A stretch of 64,000 bases of DNA, taken from assembly GCF_004363725.1 (NCBI RefSeq), contig NZ_SNZF01000010.1:1-64000 (forward strand). Reading direction: 5' to 3'. Source of the stretch: Aquamicrobium defluvii (GTDB lineage Bacteria > Pseudomonadota > Alphaproteobacteria > Rhizobiales > Rhizobiaceae). Numbering within the stretch: the stretch's first letter is position 1; the number at the start of each line of letters is the position of its first letter. Positions 1-8,650 of the stretch are shown here, one piece after another. A program made the position numbers and the translations under genes. Below the pieces are notes generated by a model. It was not told the origin of the DNA and ran no database searches. It saw only the letters and a program-made list of their open reading frames with translations.

Positions 1-149
1 ACGATGACTGGCGGCGCGCCCGAAAGTCGCCAAACCCGAAACTTTCCTGACCAATCCGCCGCCGTGCCATCGCTGCCCTCAATCTCTCGTTCAAGAAGAG
101 CGAATCACAAACAGCAAATGCCGTCCACAGCTACCCGCGCACAGGTCTC

Positions 150-565
150 CTTAGAATGGCGCCAGCCGGTCGCCAGCGAAGTTGGATTATGACAACGCCT
201 TCGAACCGGATGCCGCCATCGTTTCCGATGCGGCCCTGAGGCAGGTGTTGTTCAATCTTTTCGACAACGCCATGGAAGCCCCGCCCGTATGGGCGGGTTT
301 CTCCATCAGCCGACAGGAGGGCAAACTGGTGGTCGTCGTCAGGGATTCCGGACCCGGCTTCAGGCCGGAAATGCTCGAATCGTTCGGCAAACCCTGCCAG
401 TCGAGCAAGAGGCGGCCGGGCAGCGGGCCCGGCCTGTTTCTCGTCGTCAATGCGGTTCGCAAGCTCGGCGGCATGGTTTCGGCATGCAACAATACCGGCA
501 AGGGCGCGTCGGTTACCGTCACCCTGCCTCTGGCGGCTCTTTCCCGAACGGGCCGCGATGGATAG
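150..565 (+). pseudogene. Sensor histidine kinase ActS/RegB-type, C-terminal remnant
   Basis: Only the ATPase half of a RegB/ActS/PrrB-type redox sensor kinase remains. The readable part runs from about KLDYDN (near 174) to a stop at 565. It shows an N-box (FNLFDNAMEA), a G1 box (RDSGPGF) and a G2-like stretch (GPGLFLVVN). The transmembrane sensor region and the phosphoacceptor His-box are absent, and the 5' flank (1-150) shows no kinase homology in any frame. The intact family is roughly 420-450 residues. The stop overlaps the start of the response regulator remnant, as expected for a former operon. The sequence shows the truncation; loss of function is inferred. Confidence 0.7.
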
Positions 566-1090
566 CGGCCACTCCCTGCTGATTGTAGAGGACGATGCGG
601 CTTTCGCGCGTGCGCTGCGACGCCCGTTCCAGCGGCGTGGATACGAGGTGGAGGTTTGTGAAGATCTCGAAAACCTGCCGGGGGCACTGGAGGGTGCCGC
701 TCCCGATTATGCCGTCGTGGATCTCAAGCTCAGTGTCGGTTCCTGCCTGGAGGCGGTGAAGATGCTCCATGATCGCACCCCTGAAATGCGCATCGTGATG
801 CTCACCGGCTATGCCAGCCTTGCCACGGCGGTGGAGGCAATCAAGCTCGGGCCTGCCACCACCTCGCCAAGCCTGCGGACACCGATGAGATCGAGGCGGC
901 TTTCGGCAAGACCGAAGGCGATGCCGGGGTGGCGCTGACGCGTCGTTGCACCTCGCTGAAGACGTTCGAATGAGAGCGGATTCATGAGACGCTGGTCGAA
1001 GCCGACTTCAACATATCGCAAGCCGCGCGCCGGCTGGGCATGCACCGGCGCACGCTGGCGCGCAAGCTTGGGAAGAGCCGGGTTTTCTGA
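558..1090 (+). pseudogene. Response regulator ActR/RegA-type, frameshifted
   Basis: An ATG at 558 opens an ActR/RegA-like receiver domain with the acidic pair (VEDD), the phosphoacceptor context (DYAVVDLKL) and the VMLTGYASLATAVEAIKLG segment. The frame is then lost near 850: the expected continuation (HHLAKPADTDEIEAAF) appears in another frame. The Fis-type output helix of the family (NISQAARRLGMHRRTLARKL) is readable at about 1008-1070 in a third register. Several indels therefore separate receiver and DNA-binding parts. It directly follows the broken kinase, so the whole two-component pair has decayed together. In relatives this pair controls redox- and acid-responsive genes. Confidence 0.75.
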
Positions 1091-1124
1091 AGGCAGGGCT
1101 GTCCGACTTCTGATGCCGCGACTT

Positions 1125-1440
1125 TCAAGGAAGGCGTTCCGGGCTTCCGGCATGGGCATCGTTCCCTGTCACAACGACCCGATGCCGGGCAATTTCCTCG
1201 TCAGGGCTGACCCGCAGGAATTGATCGAGCGCTATTGCGGGCAGATTGCGGCGCGATCTGCCCGGCCGCGTCATGGTCGCGTTGGCGGTGCCGACATGAA
1301 ATTGGGTTCGTGGACGGTGCAGCAACGGCGGCTGTCGGATCGGGATCCCGGCTATCAGAAATACGGCATGTGGAACATGGCCGGGTCCGCATGGTGTTCA
1401 ATCATCCCGAACGGGCGGACTGGCGGCGCTGGATCTGAAC
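1125..1440 (+). pseudogene. Phosphotransferase (choline/aminoglycoside kinase-like) remnant
   Basis: A short decayed piece keeps the Brenner-type catalytic motif of APH/choline-kinase-fold phosphotransferases (PCHNDPMPGNFLV, about 1165-1203). Further on it keeps a segment reading ADMKLGSWTVQQRRLSD and QKYGMWNMA, after which the frame must change to continue as RVRMVFNHPERADW (about 1386-1428). The expected aspartate-bearing metal-binding segment between them is missing. The remnant is too degraded to assign a substrate. It extends the decayed tract that starts at the left edge of the window. Confidence 0.5.
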
Positions 1441-1482
1441 GGCGGGTTCACTCCCGATCCGCCGTGCCGCCGAAGCCGGCGG

Positions 1483-1872
1483 TCAGGGCTCTCTTACACC
1501 CTCGTAGCCGGCTGCCGTCGCTGTTCTGACAAGCTTGCGGTCAAACGATGCGAAGCCGTTACAATGAGCAGACCGACCCAGATGCAGGGCATCCGCAAAA
1601 TCCATTCCACCCTCGGCAAGGTCGAGGGCCGTGGCGACAACCGTACCGTCTTCGACCGTCACGGTCGGAAGACCGGAAAAGGCTCTCAGCGCGCGGGCGA
1701 CGTCGGCCGGCCCGAATTCATAGCTGCTGCGCAGCACCCACTCGACCTCCAGCATGACCGTGACGCTGACGAAAACCGGCTCGGCGTCGATCAGGGCCCG
1801 CGCGCGTGGCGATTGTTTCGGGTGATCGCCCGTCAGGTAGCGGACGATCAGGTTCGTATCAACGGCCAGCAT
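1483..1872 (-). CDS. vapC: VapC-type toxin, PIN-domain ribonuclease
   Basis: 129 residues, typical of VapC toxins. The PIN fold is recognisable from the N-terminal LAVDTNLIVRYL (first acidic residue), the central VMLEVEWVLRSS (conserved Glu) and the C-terminal GMDFADALHLG and FASFDRKL acidic positions that bind the catalytic metal. VapC enzymes cut specific RNAs, often initiator tRNA. The ATG at 1872 overlaps the end of the antitoxin gene by 14 bases, the usual translational coupling of antitoxin first, toxin second. All four acidic positions appear present, so the toxin is probably intact although its left flank is decayed sequence. Confidence 0.88.
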   Translation of the reverse strand: MLAVDTNLIVRYLTGDHPKQSPRARALIDAEPVFVSVTVMLEVEWVLRSSYEFGPADVARALRAFSGLPTVTVEDGTVVATALDLAEGGMDFADALHLGRSAHCNGFASFDRKLVRTATAAGYEGVREP

Positions 1873-2146
1873 GCCGGCGCCTTGCCTCGGCGAGCACGCC
1901 TTCGTCCATTTCCTCGATCGTTTTCGGCTTGCCTTTATAGGGAAGCGATCCGAACACATCGCCCGGCCGCGTCTGGGCAAAGGCCGGGGCAGGCTTGAGC
2001 AATATGCCTTCAGCCGTCTCCTCCACGACGAGACGCGTTCCTGCTCCCCATTCCCGCCGACGGCGAATGGCGCTGGGCAGGATGACCTGCCCCTTGGTGG
2101 AGACGGTGATGGTGACGTTCTCGGCGCTGGGCATCGTCCGATCCAT
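1859..2146 (-). CDS. vapB: VapB-type antitoxin, AbrB/SpoVT family
   Basis: 95 residues. The N-terminal half is an AbrB/MazE swapped-hairpin DNA-binding domain (VTITVSTKGQVILPSAIRRR...GTRLVVEE). The C-terminal tail (SLPYKGKPKTIEEMDEGV) resembles the toxin-wrapping segment of VapB proteins. It should neutralise the downstream PIN toxin and repress its own promoter in the 270 bases between it and the divergent efflux regulator. A second in-frame ATG at 2134 (MPSAENV) is an equally plausible start; neither has a strong ribosome-binding site. Confidence 0.88.
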   Translation of the reverse strand: MDRTMPSAENVTITVSTKGQVILPSAIRRRREWGAGTRLVVEETAEGILLKPAPAFAQTRPGDVFGSLPYKGKPKTIEEMDEGVLAEARRRHAGR

Positions 2147-2369
2147 GGCAATGTAAGACGACCGTAAGATAATCCCGAAGACCCGGTATTTCAATGCCCC
2201 GATTGCCGCCTTGTGTTCGCAGGGGAATTGGCAATCTGCCGCCTGCCTCGGCGTCCATTCCTGCGGAAGGCTGGCACCTCCCAATTAGGCCGGTCGGCAA
2301 GGCGTTTCATCACCGCAAGGCGTTGAGGCTCCGGTTCGCCTTGACTCGATACGAAGTTCGAATTATGAA

Positions 2370-2391
2370 TGACGAAAATCGAAATTCGTCA
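2370..2391. promoter_or_regulatory. Inverted repeat, probable TetR operator
   Basis: TGACGAA at 2370-2376 and TTCGTCA at 2385-2391 form a perfect 7-base dyad with an 8-base spacer, in an AT-rich stretch 25-45 bases before the TetR gene. TetR regulators beside RND pumps commonly bind such dyads to repress themselves and the pump. No clear -35/-10 pair was fixed. Confidence 0.5.
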
Positions 2392-2416
2392 GTAGTCATA
2401 AAGTGGCTTGATCGTG

Positions 2417-3019
2417 ATGGATATGGCAGAAGCCGCACCGGATTCCGTACGGCGGGAAAACATCGAACGCATTCTGGAGGCGGCCGAGCGGCTGTTTCGC
2501 CACTACGGCTACAACAAGACCACGGTTGCGGACATCGCGCGCGATCTTGGCATGTCGCCGGCCAATGTCTATCGCTTCTTCGCCTCCAAGGAGCAGATCC
2601 ACCAGGCGATCTGCGGGCGCATGCTGGCGGCCAGCCTCGAGCTCAACCGGTCCATCGCCGCCCTGCCGCTCGGTGCGGCCGAGCGTCTTCGCCGCTGCGT
2701 TCTCACCCAGCACAAGCTGACGGTGGAGACGATGCTGGACGAGCAGAAGGTCCACGAGATGGTGATCGTAGCCATCGAGCGGGACTGGCATGTGATCGAC
2801 AAGTATATCGACCAGCTTCACCTGATCTATGCCGGCCTCATAGAGGAAGGCATCAGGACCGGCGAATTCGCCAGGCAGGATGCGGCCAGCGCCGCGCGCT
2901 GCTTCGGGGCCGCACTGGTCACCCTGTGCCATCCCCAGCAGGTGGCGCAATGCCTGATGAAGGAAAACCGGGCAACGGCCGAACAGTTGGTCGACTTCGC
3001 GATCAAGGCACTGAAATAA
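2417..3019 (+). CDS. TetR/AcrR-family regulator of the adjacent RND pump
   Basis: About 200 residues. The N-terminal TetR helix-turn-helix is clear (RILEAAERLFRHYGYNKTTVADIARDLGMSPANVYRFFASKEQIHQAI), followed by an all-helical ligand domain with a C-terminal part typical of AcrR-like efflux regulators. The start is ambiguous: TTG at 2408, ATG at 2417 and ATG at 2423 are in frame, and the first ATG was chosen. It lies 50 bases upstream of the adaptor gene on the same strand and has its own dyad at 2370-2391. The likely model is autorepression relieved by a pump substrate. The effector is unknown. Confidence 0.85.
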   Translation: MDMAEAAPDSVRRENIERILEAAERLFRHYGYNKTTVADIARDLGMSPANVYRFFASKEQIHQAICGRMLAASLELNRSIAALPLGAAERLRRCVLTQHKLTVETMLDEQKVHEMVIVAIERDWHVIDKYIDQLHLIYAGLIEEGIRTGEFARQDAASAARCFGAALVTLCHPQQVAQCLMKENRATAEQLVDFAIKALK

Positions 3020-3070
3020 GCGCGTTTGCGCGCTCGCAGACTGATCCGAACTCTCACAGGAGCATGAACG

Positions 3071-4228
3071 ATGTTTTCGTTCAGGGATGTCAGAAGCGTT
3101 TCCCGTCCTCTCGCCACGCTGGGCCTGCTCGGCATCCTTGCGGTGTCGGTTTCCGCCTGCAGCGAGGCCAAGACGGAACCCGTCGCCACCGTCCGTCCGG
3201 TCAAGGTGGTCGAGATCGCAAGGGCCGGCACGACGCGCGAGTTCCGGTATTCCGGCTCGGTCAAGGCGCGCACGGAAATGAACCAGGGTTTTCGCGTTGC
3301 AGGCAAGATCGTCGAGCGGCTCGTCGACATCGGCGACCGCGTGCAGCCCGGCGATATGCTGGCCCGCATCGATCCGACCGACTATGCGCTTGCCGTCAGG
3401 ACAGCCGAGGCCAATCTTTCGGCGGCTGAGAAGCAGGTCGAGACCGTTCGCCTGACGCAGAAGCGGGCAGAGGAACTTTTCGGCAAGAAATTCGCGTCGC
3501 AGGCGCAGCTTGACGAGGCCCGGCTCGGTTACCAGCAGGCGCTCGCCGCGCGGGATGCGGCATCGTCCTCGCTTCAGCAGGCGAAAAACCAGGTTGCCTA
3601 CGCCGATCTGAAGGCGGACAGGAAAGGCATCGTCACGACGATCGGCGCCGATGTCGGTCAGGTCGTCGGCGCCGGCACGCCGGTGGTGACCGTTGCCGTC
3701 GACGGTGAGAAGGAAATCCAGATCGCCGTTCCGGAAACCGAGATTTCCCACTTCCGGCCGGGGCAGGCCGTCAATGTCGGTTTCTGGACCGACGACAGCC
3801 TGCGCCTTCCCGGCAAGGTGCGGGAGGTCGCCGGCAGCGCCGATACGCAGTCGCGCACATTTTCCGTACGCACCAGCCTGACCGACGATCCGCGCGTGCT
3901 GCTCGGCATGACGGCGACCGTAGCCGCAACCGTGTCCGCCGGCCAGCCGCTGGCGACGGTTCCGCTCGAGGCGCTGGCCAGCAAAGACGGCAACACCATC
4001 GTCTGGGTGGCGGACCGCGCCACCTCGACCGTGCATCCACGCATCGTGACGGTGACCGATTTCGCGCCCGACGGCGTGCATGTGGCGCAGGGCCTGCAGC
4101 CGGGCGATCTGGTGGTCGCCGCCGGCACGCAGTTCATGACGGAAAACCTGAAGGTGAAGCTGCCGGACCTTGCCGTTTCGCAGGCGGAGGAACCCGTCTC
4201 CACACAGGCGACCAGCGCCCTTCGCTGA
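3071..4228 (+). CDS. RND efflux periplasmic adaptor (membrane fusion protein), lipoprotein
   Basis: 385 residues, AcrA/MexA/HlyD family. The N-terminus has a hydrophobic segment ending in a lipobox-like VSAC with Cys30, so the mature protein is probably anchored to the inner membrane by lipid. Lipoyl/barrel-sandwich halves flank a coiled-coil hairpin rich in Ala, Gln and Glu (about residues 110-185). A beta-barrel and membrane-proximal domain follow. It links the RND transporter encoded 34 bases downstream to an outer-membrane channel. No TolC-type channel gene is adjacent, so the pump presumably uses one encoded elsewhere. Confidence 0.9.
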   Translation: MFSFRDVRSVSRPLATLGLLGILAVSVSACSEAKTEPVATVRPVKVVEIARAGTTREFRYSGSVKARTEMNQGFRVAGKIVERLVDIGDRVQPGDMLARIDPTDYALAVRTAEANLSAAEKQVETVRLTQKRAEELFGKKFASQAQLDEARLGYQQALAARDAASSSLQQAKNQVAYADLKADRKGIVTTIGADVGQVVGAGTPVVTVAVDGEKEIQIAVPETEISHFRPGQAVNVGFWTDDSLRLPGKVREVAGSADTQSRTFSVRTSLTDDPRVLLGMTATVAATVSAGQPLATVPLEALASKDGNTIVWVADRATSTVHPRIVTVTDFAPDGVHVAQGLQPGDLVVAAGTQFMTENLKVKLPDLAVSQAEEPVSTQATSALR

Positions 4229-4262
4229 AACGATCCCGGCCGGATAACCAGAAGAGGCGGCC

Positions 4263-7200
4263 ATGGCGACCTCCACCGACGACAACAAGCCGTTCAACCT
4301 GTCGCGCTGGGCGATCGGCCATCCGAGCATCGCGCGTTTCCTTGTCGGACTGATCATCGTCGCCGGTGCGCTCGGACTGCTGCGCATGGGCCAGCGCGAG
4401 GACCCGGAATTCACCTTCCGCGTCATGGTCGTGCAGGCGGTGTGGCCCGGTGCTTCCCTGCAGGACATGGAAGACCAGGTCGTCAACAAGATCGAGCGCA
4501 AGCTGCAGGAAACGCCGCATCTCGACTTCGTGAGATCCTATTCGCGCGCCGGCAGCGCCGTCATCATGGTGCAGGTCAAGGGCGACACCAGCGCCGCACA
4601 GGTGGAAGATGCCTTCTATCAGGTGCGCAAGAAGGTCGGTGACATCCGCGGCGAACTGCCGTCCGGCCTGCTCGGCCCCTATTTCAACGACGAGTTCGGC
4701 GACACATTCATTACCCTGCATTCGATCAGCGGCGACGGCTACAGCTATCCGGAACTCAAGCAATTCGCCGTCCAGGCGCGCGACATGCTGCTGACGACGC
4801 CGGGTGTCGAGAAGGCCGTCATCATCGGCGACCAGCCGCAGGTCATCTATATCGAGGTCTCGTCAAGGGCTCTGGCCGAGCGCGGGCTGACTCTCGTCGA
4901 CCTGCAAAACGCCATCAAGGGCCAGAATACGGTCGATCCGGCCGGCACGGTGGACACCGGCACGCGCTCGGTGCGCATTTCGGTCGAGGGCGACGTGAAG
5001 CGGGCCGGGGACATACGCGAGTTGCGCCTGCGCAGCGGCGGCCAGGTTATCCGGCTCGGCGACATCGCCACGGTGACTTCAGGTCTCCAGGACCCGGAAC
5101 AGCGCAAATACCGCTTCAATGGTCACGACAGCGTGCAGGTCGGCGTGGTCATGGCGAAAGGGTTCAACGTCACCGACGTGGGTGCCGCTGTGGACGAAAC
5201 CTACAAGCGCTTCGAAGGGTCCCTGCCTTACGGTGTCGCTGTCGACCAGATCGCCAACCAGCCGCATGTGGTGACGGATTCCATCGGCGAGTTCATGCGC
5301 GTGCTGGGCGAAGCTCTGGTGATCGTGCTTGCTGTCTCGTTCCTGTCCATCGGCTGGCGATCCGGGCTCGTGATCGCCATCGCCATCCCGCTGGTGCTGG
5401 CCGCCACCTTCGCCATCATGTACGAGCTGGGCATCGACCTGCAGCGCATCTCGCTCGGCGCGCTCATCATCGCGCTCGGCCTGCTGGTGGATGATGCCAT
5501 GATCGTCGTGGAACTGATGGAGCGCAAGCTGGAGGAAGGGCTGGACAAGCTCGACGCCGCCACCTTCGCCTACAGTTCCACCGCCTTCCCGATGCTGACC
5601 GGCACGCTGATCACCACGGCCGGCTTCATCCCGGTCGGCTTCGCCGCTTCGGCCGCCGGCGAATATGTGCGCACCCTGTTCTACGTGGTCGGCATCGCGC
5701 TGGTGGTGTCGTGGTTCGTGGCCGTCTATTTCACGCCGTGGCTCGGGCACATGCTGCTCAGGCAGCGCCATCACGCCGGCGGGCATCGCGATGTGTTCGA
5801 TACACGCTTCTATCGCCGTCTCGGCGCTACCATCGGCTGGGCCGTGCGCCATCGCATCCTTGTGCTGGCGCTGACACTGGCGACCTTTGCCGCCAGCCTG
5901 TGGTCGTTCCAGTTCATTCCGCAGAATTTCTTTCCGCAGTCGGAGCGCCCGGAAATCCTCGTTGACCTGTGGCTGCCGGAGGGCACCTCGATCAGGGAGG
6001 TCGAGAAACAGGCCATGGCGCTCGAGGCCAGGATGATGGACGATCCCGACAAGCGGTTCATCGCCACCTATATCGGCGAAGGCGCGCCGCGCTTTTTCCT
6101 GCCGCTCGACCAGCAGCTTGCCAACCCGAATTTCGCGCAGCTTCTGGTCATGGCGAGGGACGAGCCGGCGCGCGAACGGCTTATCGTCAGGCTGCGCTCG
6201 ATCCTCGCCGAGGATTTTCCGGCGATCCGCGCCAAGGTCGACCGCCTGTTCCTCGGCCCGCCGACCGGCTGGCCGGTGCAGATGCGGGTGATGGGGCCGG
6301 ACCGGCAGGAGGTTCGCCGCATCGCCGATCAGGTCAAGGCGCGCTTCGATGCCGATCCGCTGCTTTCGGCCGTGCATGACGACTGGCTGGAGCCGGTGCC
6401 CGCAATGAAACTGGTGATCGACCAGGACCGGGCGCGCGCGCTTGGCGTGACCTCGCAGCGCGTACGCCAGATTCTGCAGGCCGCGATGTCGGGCGCACCG
6501 CTCGACAGCTTCCGCGACGGCGAGGAAACCGTATCGATCGTGGCGCGCGAGCCGGACGCAAACCGCTCGCTGCTGTCGGCTGTCAATTCCGTCTATGTGC
6601 CCACCGACTTCGGCGGTTTCGTGCCCGTCTCGCAGATCGCCAGGGTCGAGCCCGTGCTGGAACAGGGGATCGAATGGCGGCGCAACCGGCTGCCCACCAT
6701 TTCGGTGCGCGCGACGCTGCCGGACGGCGTGCAGTCGAACGACGTTGTCACGCGCCTCTACAATGAAATGGCGGACCTGCGCGCCGGGCTGCCGGCGGGC
6801 TACAAGGTCGAGGTGCAGGGCGGCGCCGAGGATTCGGCCGAAAGCCAGGCATCCATCGCCGCCAAGGCGCCGATCATGCTGGCCATCATCGTAATGCTCC
6901 TGATGGTTCAGTTGCAGCACTTCGGCAAGTCCATGCTGGTGCTGGCCACCGGACCGCTCGGCGTCATCGGCGCGGCATTGGCGCTTCTGGTCAGCGGCGC
7001 ACCGTTCGGCTTCGTCGCCATCCTCGGGGTCATCGCCCTGCTCGGCATCATCATACGCAACTCGATCATCCTCGTGGATCAGATAGACCAGAACGTCGCC
7101 GCCGGCATGGCACGAACAGAAGCGATCGTCGGCGCTGCCGTAAGCCGCTTCCGGCCGATCATGCTGACGGCGCTGACGGCGGTTCTGGCGCTGATCCCGA

Positions 7201-7409
7201 TCTCGCGCGGCGTGTTCTGGGGGCCGCTCGCCTATGCGATGATGGGCGGCATCCTGGTGGCGACGGTTCTCACCATTCTGGTGCTGCCGGCCGGCTATTC
7301 GCTGTTCTTCGGGCGCGAACCGAAAGAGCAGGCCGGCGCTCCGGAACGCGAACAGGCCCGTTCCGGTGCCGGGGCAATCGAGCGTCCCGGGGCGCTCGCA
7401 ACAGAATAG
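4263..7409 (+). CDS. RND-family inner-membrane efflux transporter (HAE1-like)
   Basis: 1048 residues, full length for an AcrB-type transporter. It has an N-terminal transmembrane helix, a large first periplasmic loop, the transmembrane relay motif GLLVDDAMIVVELME carrying the Asp pair of the proton path, a second large loop and a second helix bundle. In the helix where AcrB has its essential Lys940, this protein reads IIIRNSIILVDQ, so an Arg replaces that Lys. Drug, dye or metabolite export driven by proton antiport is the family role; the substrate cannot be told. It forms an operon with the adaptor and TetR gene. Confidence 0.92.
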   Translation: MATSTDDNKPFNLSRWAIGHPSIARFLVGLIIVAGALGLLRMGQREDPEFTFRVMVVQAVWPGASLQDMEDQVVNKIERKLQETPHLDFVRSYSRAGSAVIMVQVKGDTSAAQVEDAFYQVRKKVGDIRGELPSGLLGPYFNDEFGDTFITLHSISGDGYSYPELKQFAVQARDMLLTTPGVEKAVIIGDQPQVIYIEVSSRALAERGLTLVDLQNAIKGQNTVDPAGTVDTGTRSVRISVEGDVKRAGDIRELRLRSGGQVIRLGDIATVTSGLQDPEQRKYRFNGHDSVQVGVVMAKGFNVTDVGAAVDETYKRFEGSLPYGVAVDQIANQPHVVTDSIGEFMRVLGEALVIVLAVSFLSIGWRSGLVIAIAIPLVLAATFAIMYELGIDLQRISLGALIIALGLLVDDAMIVVELMERKLEEGLDKLDAATFAYSSTAFPMLTGTLITTAGFIPVGFAASAAGEYVRTLFYVVGIALVVSWFVAVYFTPWLGHMLLRQRHHAGGHRDVFDTRFYRRLGATIGWAVRHRILVLALTLATFAASLWSFQFIPQNFFPQSERPEILVDLWLPEGTSIREVEKQAMALEARMMDDPDKRFIATYIGEGAPRFFLPLDQQLANPNFAQLLVMARDEPARERLIVRLRSILAEDFPAIRAKVDRLFLGPPTGWPVQMRVMGPDRQEVRRIADQVKARFDADPLLSAVHDDWLEPVPAMKLVIDQDRARALGVTSQRVRQILQAAMSGAPLDSFRDGEETVSIVAREPDANRSLLSAVNSVYVPTDFGGFVPVSQIARVEPVLEQGIEWRRNRLPTISVRATLPDGVQSNDVVTRLYNEMADLRAGLPAGYKVEVQGGAEDSAESQASIAAKAPIMLAIIVMLLMVQLQHFGKSMLVLATGPLGVIGAALALLVSGAPFGFVAILGVIALLGIIIRNSIILVDQIDQNVAAGMARTEAIVGAAVSRFRPIMLTALTAVLALIPISRGVFWGPLAYAMMGGILVATVLTILVLPAGYSLFFGREPKEQAGAPEREQARSGAGAIERPGALATE

Positions 7410-7746
7410 ACGACACGGCCAGATGGGCAATTTCCACGAAAGCGCGTCGTGGTTCTGCGTTGAAGTAGAGAGCCGGGGCGTTTTCGCGGTTCAGCAACAA
7501 GCGGTAATATCGCCGGGAGCATGCTTCCTTTCGGACGCGTTTCCCGCTGTCGTGTTGGCCGTGTCCGGCCATGCCACATGCCCAATCATGGTGGACGACC
7601 CTTGTTCGTGACGATGGCGGTCCGACGGGCAGCAGGGGTGGGACGCCATCCACAGGCCGAATGCCCCCATATGATCCCCAGGGATGATTTACCTCCTGCC
7701 GACGGCAACGCATAAGCTGCTTCACATGTAGCGGCTGGAGAACATT
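7410..7746. other. Intergenic region, no gene recognised
   Basis: 337 bases between the RND transporter and the esterase operon. No coding sequence with family features was seen on either strand. It should hold the end of the pump transcript and the promoter of the 7747-14719 operon. The only local structure noticed is a weak dyad around 7556-7571 (TGGCC, six bases, GGCCA). Confidence 0.4.
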
Positions 7747-8610
7747 GTGGCTGAAGCAGGAATTGCGCGCGCCGGACAACAGACCTATTCGGGCACCGGG
7801 GAAGCGATGGTCTATGATCGCACCGCGCGTGCCTTGTCCGATGCGTCGAAGCTGAAGCCGGTGGCGGTGCTCAGCTATGGCGAAGACCCTGCCCGGAAAA
7901 TCGAGATCTATCGGCCACATACAGGCGAACCAGCGGAACCGTTGCCCGTTCTCGTCTTCCTGCATGGCGGGGCGTGGATCGCCGGAGGCTTCCAGTGGCT
8001 TCGTTTCATGGCCGGGGCAGTGGTTGCGCAGCCCGCCATATTCGCAGCCGTGACCTACAGGCTTGCGCCGGAGCACAAATGGCCGGGCCAGCTCGAAGAC
8101 GGAATTGAAGCGCTGCGGCTGGTTCAGGAAAGGGTGTCCGATTTCGGCGGCGACCCGGAGCGCATGGTTGTCGCGGGGCACTCCGCCGGCGGTCAGATCG
8201 CCGCGATGGCACTCCTTTCCGGAAAGGTTGCGCCGGTCCGCGCCTGCATGCCGGTCAGCAGTCCGATGGATCTGCGCTACGGCCGCGTGCCGTCAGAAAC
8301 CGGCAAGGGGCGTGTCTATCGCTATCTGCTGAAAGCGCCGGAAGACGATGTCGATGCCAGCCCCATCTGCAAGCTGGAGGGGAACACGACGCCGTTCCAC
8401 CTCTTGTGGGGCGAACGCGATTTCGAGCATATCCGCGATTCCTGCACACGCATGTGCGAAGCGCTGCGCGCCAATGGCCAGCCGGTCACCCAAAGGGTCG
8501 AGCCTGACGCGGGCCACTTCGACACGCATCTGCAACTGAACGATGCACGGGACGACTGGTATCGCGTTTTCCGGTCGTTCGTCGGCCTGTCGAATGAGAG
8601 CGCTGGCTGA
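7747..8610 (+). CDS. Alpha/beta hydrolase (esterase, HSL/arylformamidase-like)
   Basis: 287 residues with a GTG start and CTGGAG six bases upstream. Signature features are HGGAW (oxyanion hole), GHSAGG (nucleophilic Ser), an acidic residue in WGERDFEH or the preceding strand, and the C-terminal His in AGHFDTH. This arrangement fits the hormone-sensitive-lipase and kynurenine-formamidase-like families, which cleave small esters or aryl-formamides. It is the first gene of an operon with a TRAP importer, a ThDP enzyme and an aldehyde dehydrogenase. It may release a 2-oxo acid or aromatic acid from an ester or amide. The exact substrate is unknown. Confidence 0.85.
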   Translation: MAEAGIARAGQQTYSGTGEAMVYDRTARALSDASKLKPVAVLSYGEDPARKIEIYRPHTGEPAEPLPVLVFLHGGAWIAGGFQWLRFMAGAVVAQPAIFAAVTYRLAPEHKWPGQLEDGIEALRLVQERVSDFGGDPERMVVAGHSAGGQIAAMALLSGKVAPVRACMPVSSPMDLRYGRVPSETGKGRVYRYLLKAPEDDVDASPICKLEGNTTPFHLLWGERDFEHIRDSCTRMCEALRANGQPVTQRVEPDAGHFDTHLQLNDARDDWYRVFRSFVGLSNESAG

Positions 8611-8650
8611 ATCGCAGCCGACAAAAATTTCAATCTGGAGGAGAAGCGAC

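Noticed and set aside
2396..4501. Long open frame on the minus strand across the TetR and adaptor genes
   Set aside because: Its translation has no family motif and it is antisense to two genes with clear TetR and RND-adaptor features. Such frames are expected in GC-rich DNA.
5079..7430. Minus-strand open frame of over 780 codons inside the RND transporter
   Set aside because: His/Asp/Arg-rich translation typical of the antisense of a membrane protein; the plus strand has every RND landmark.
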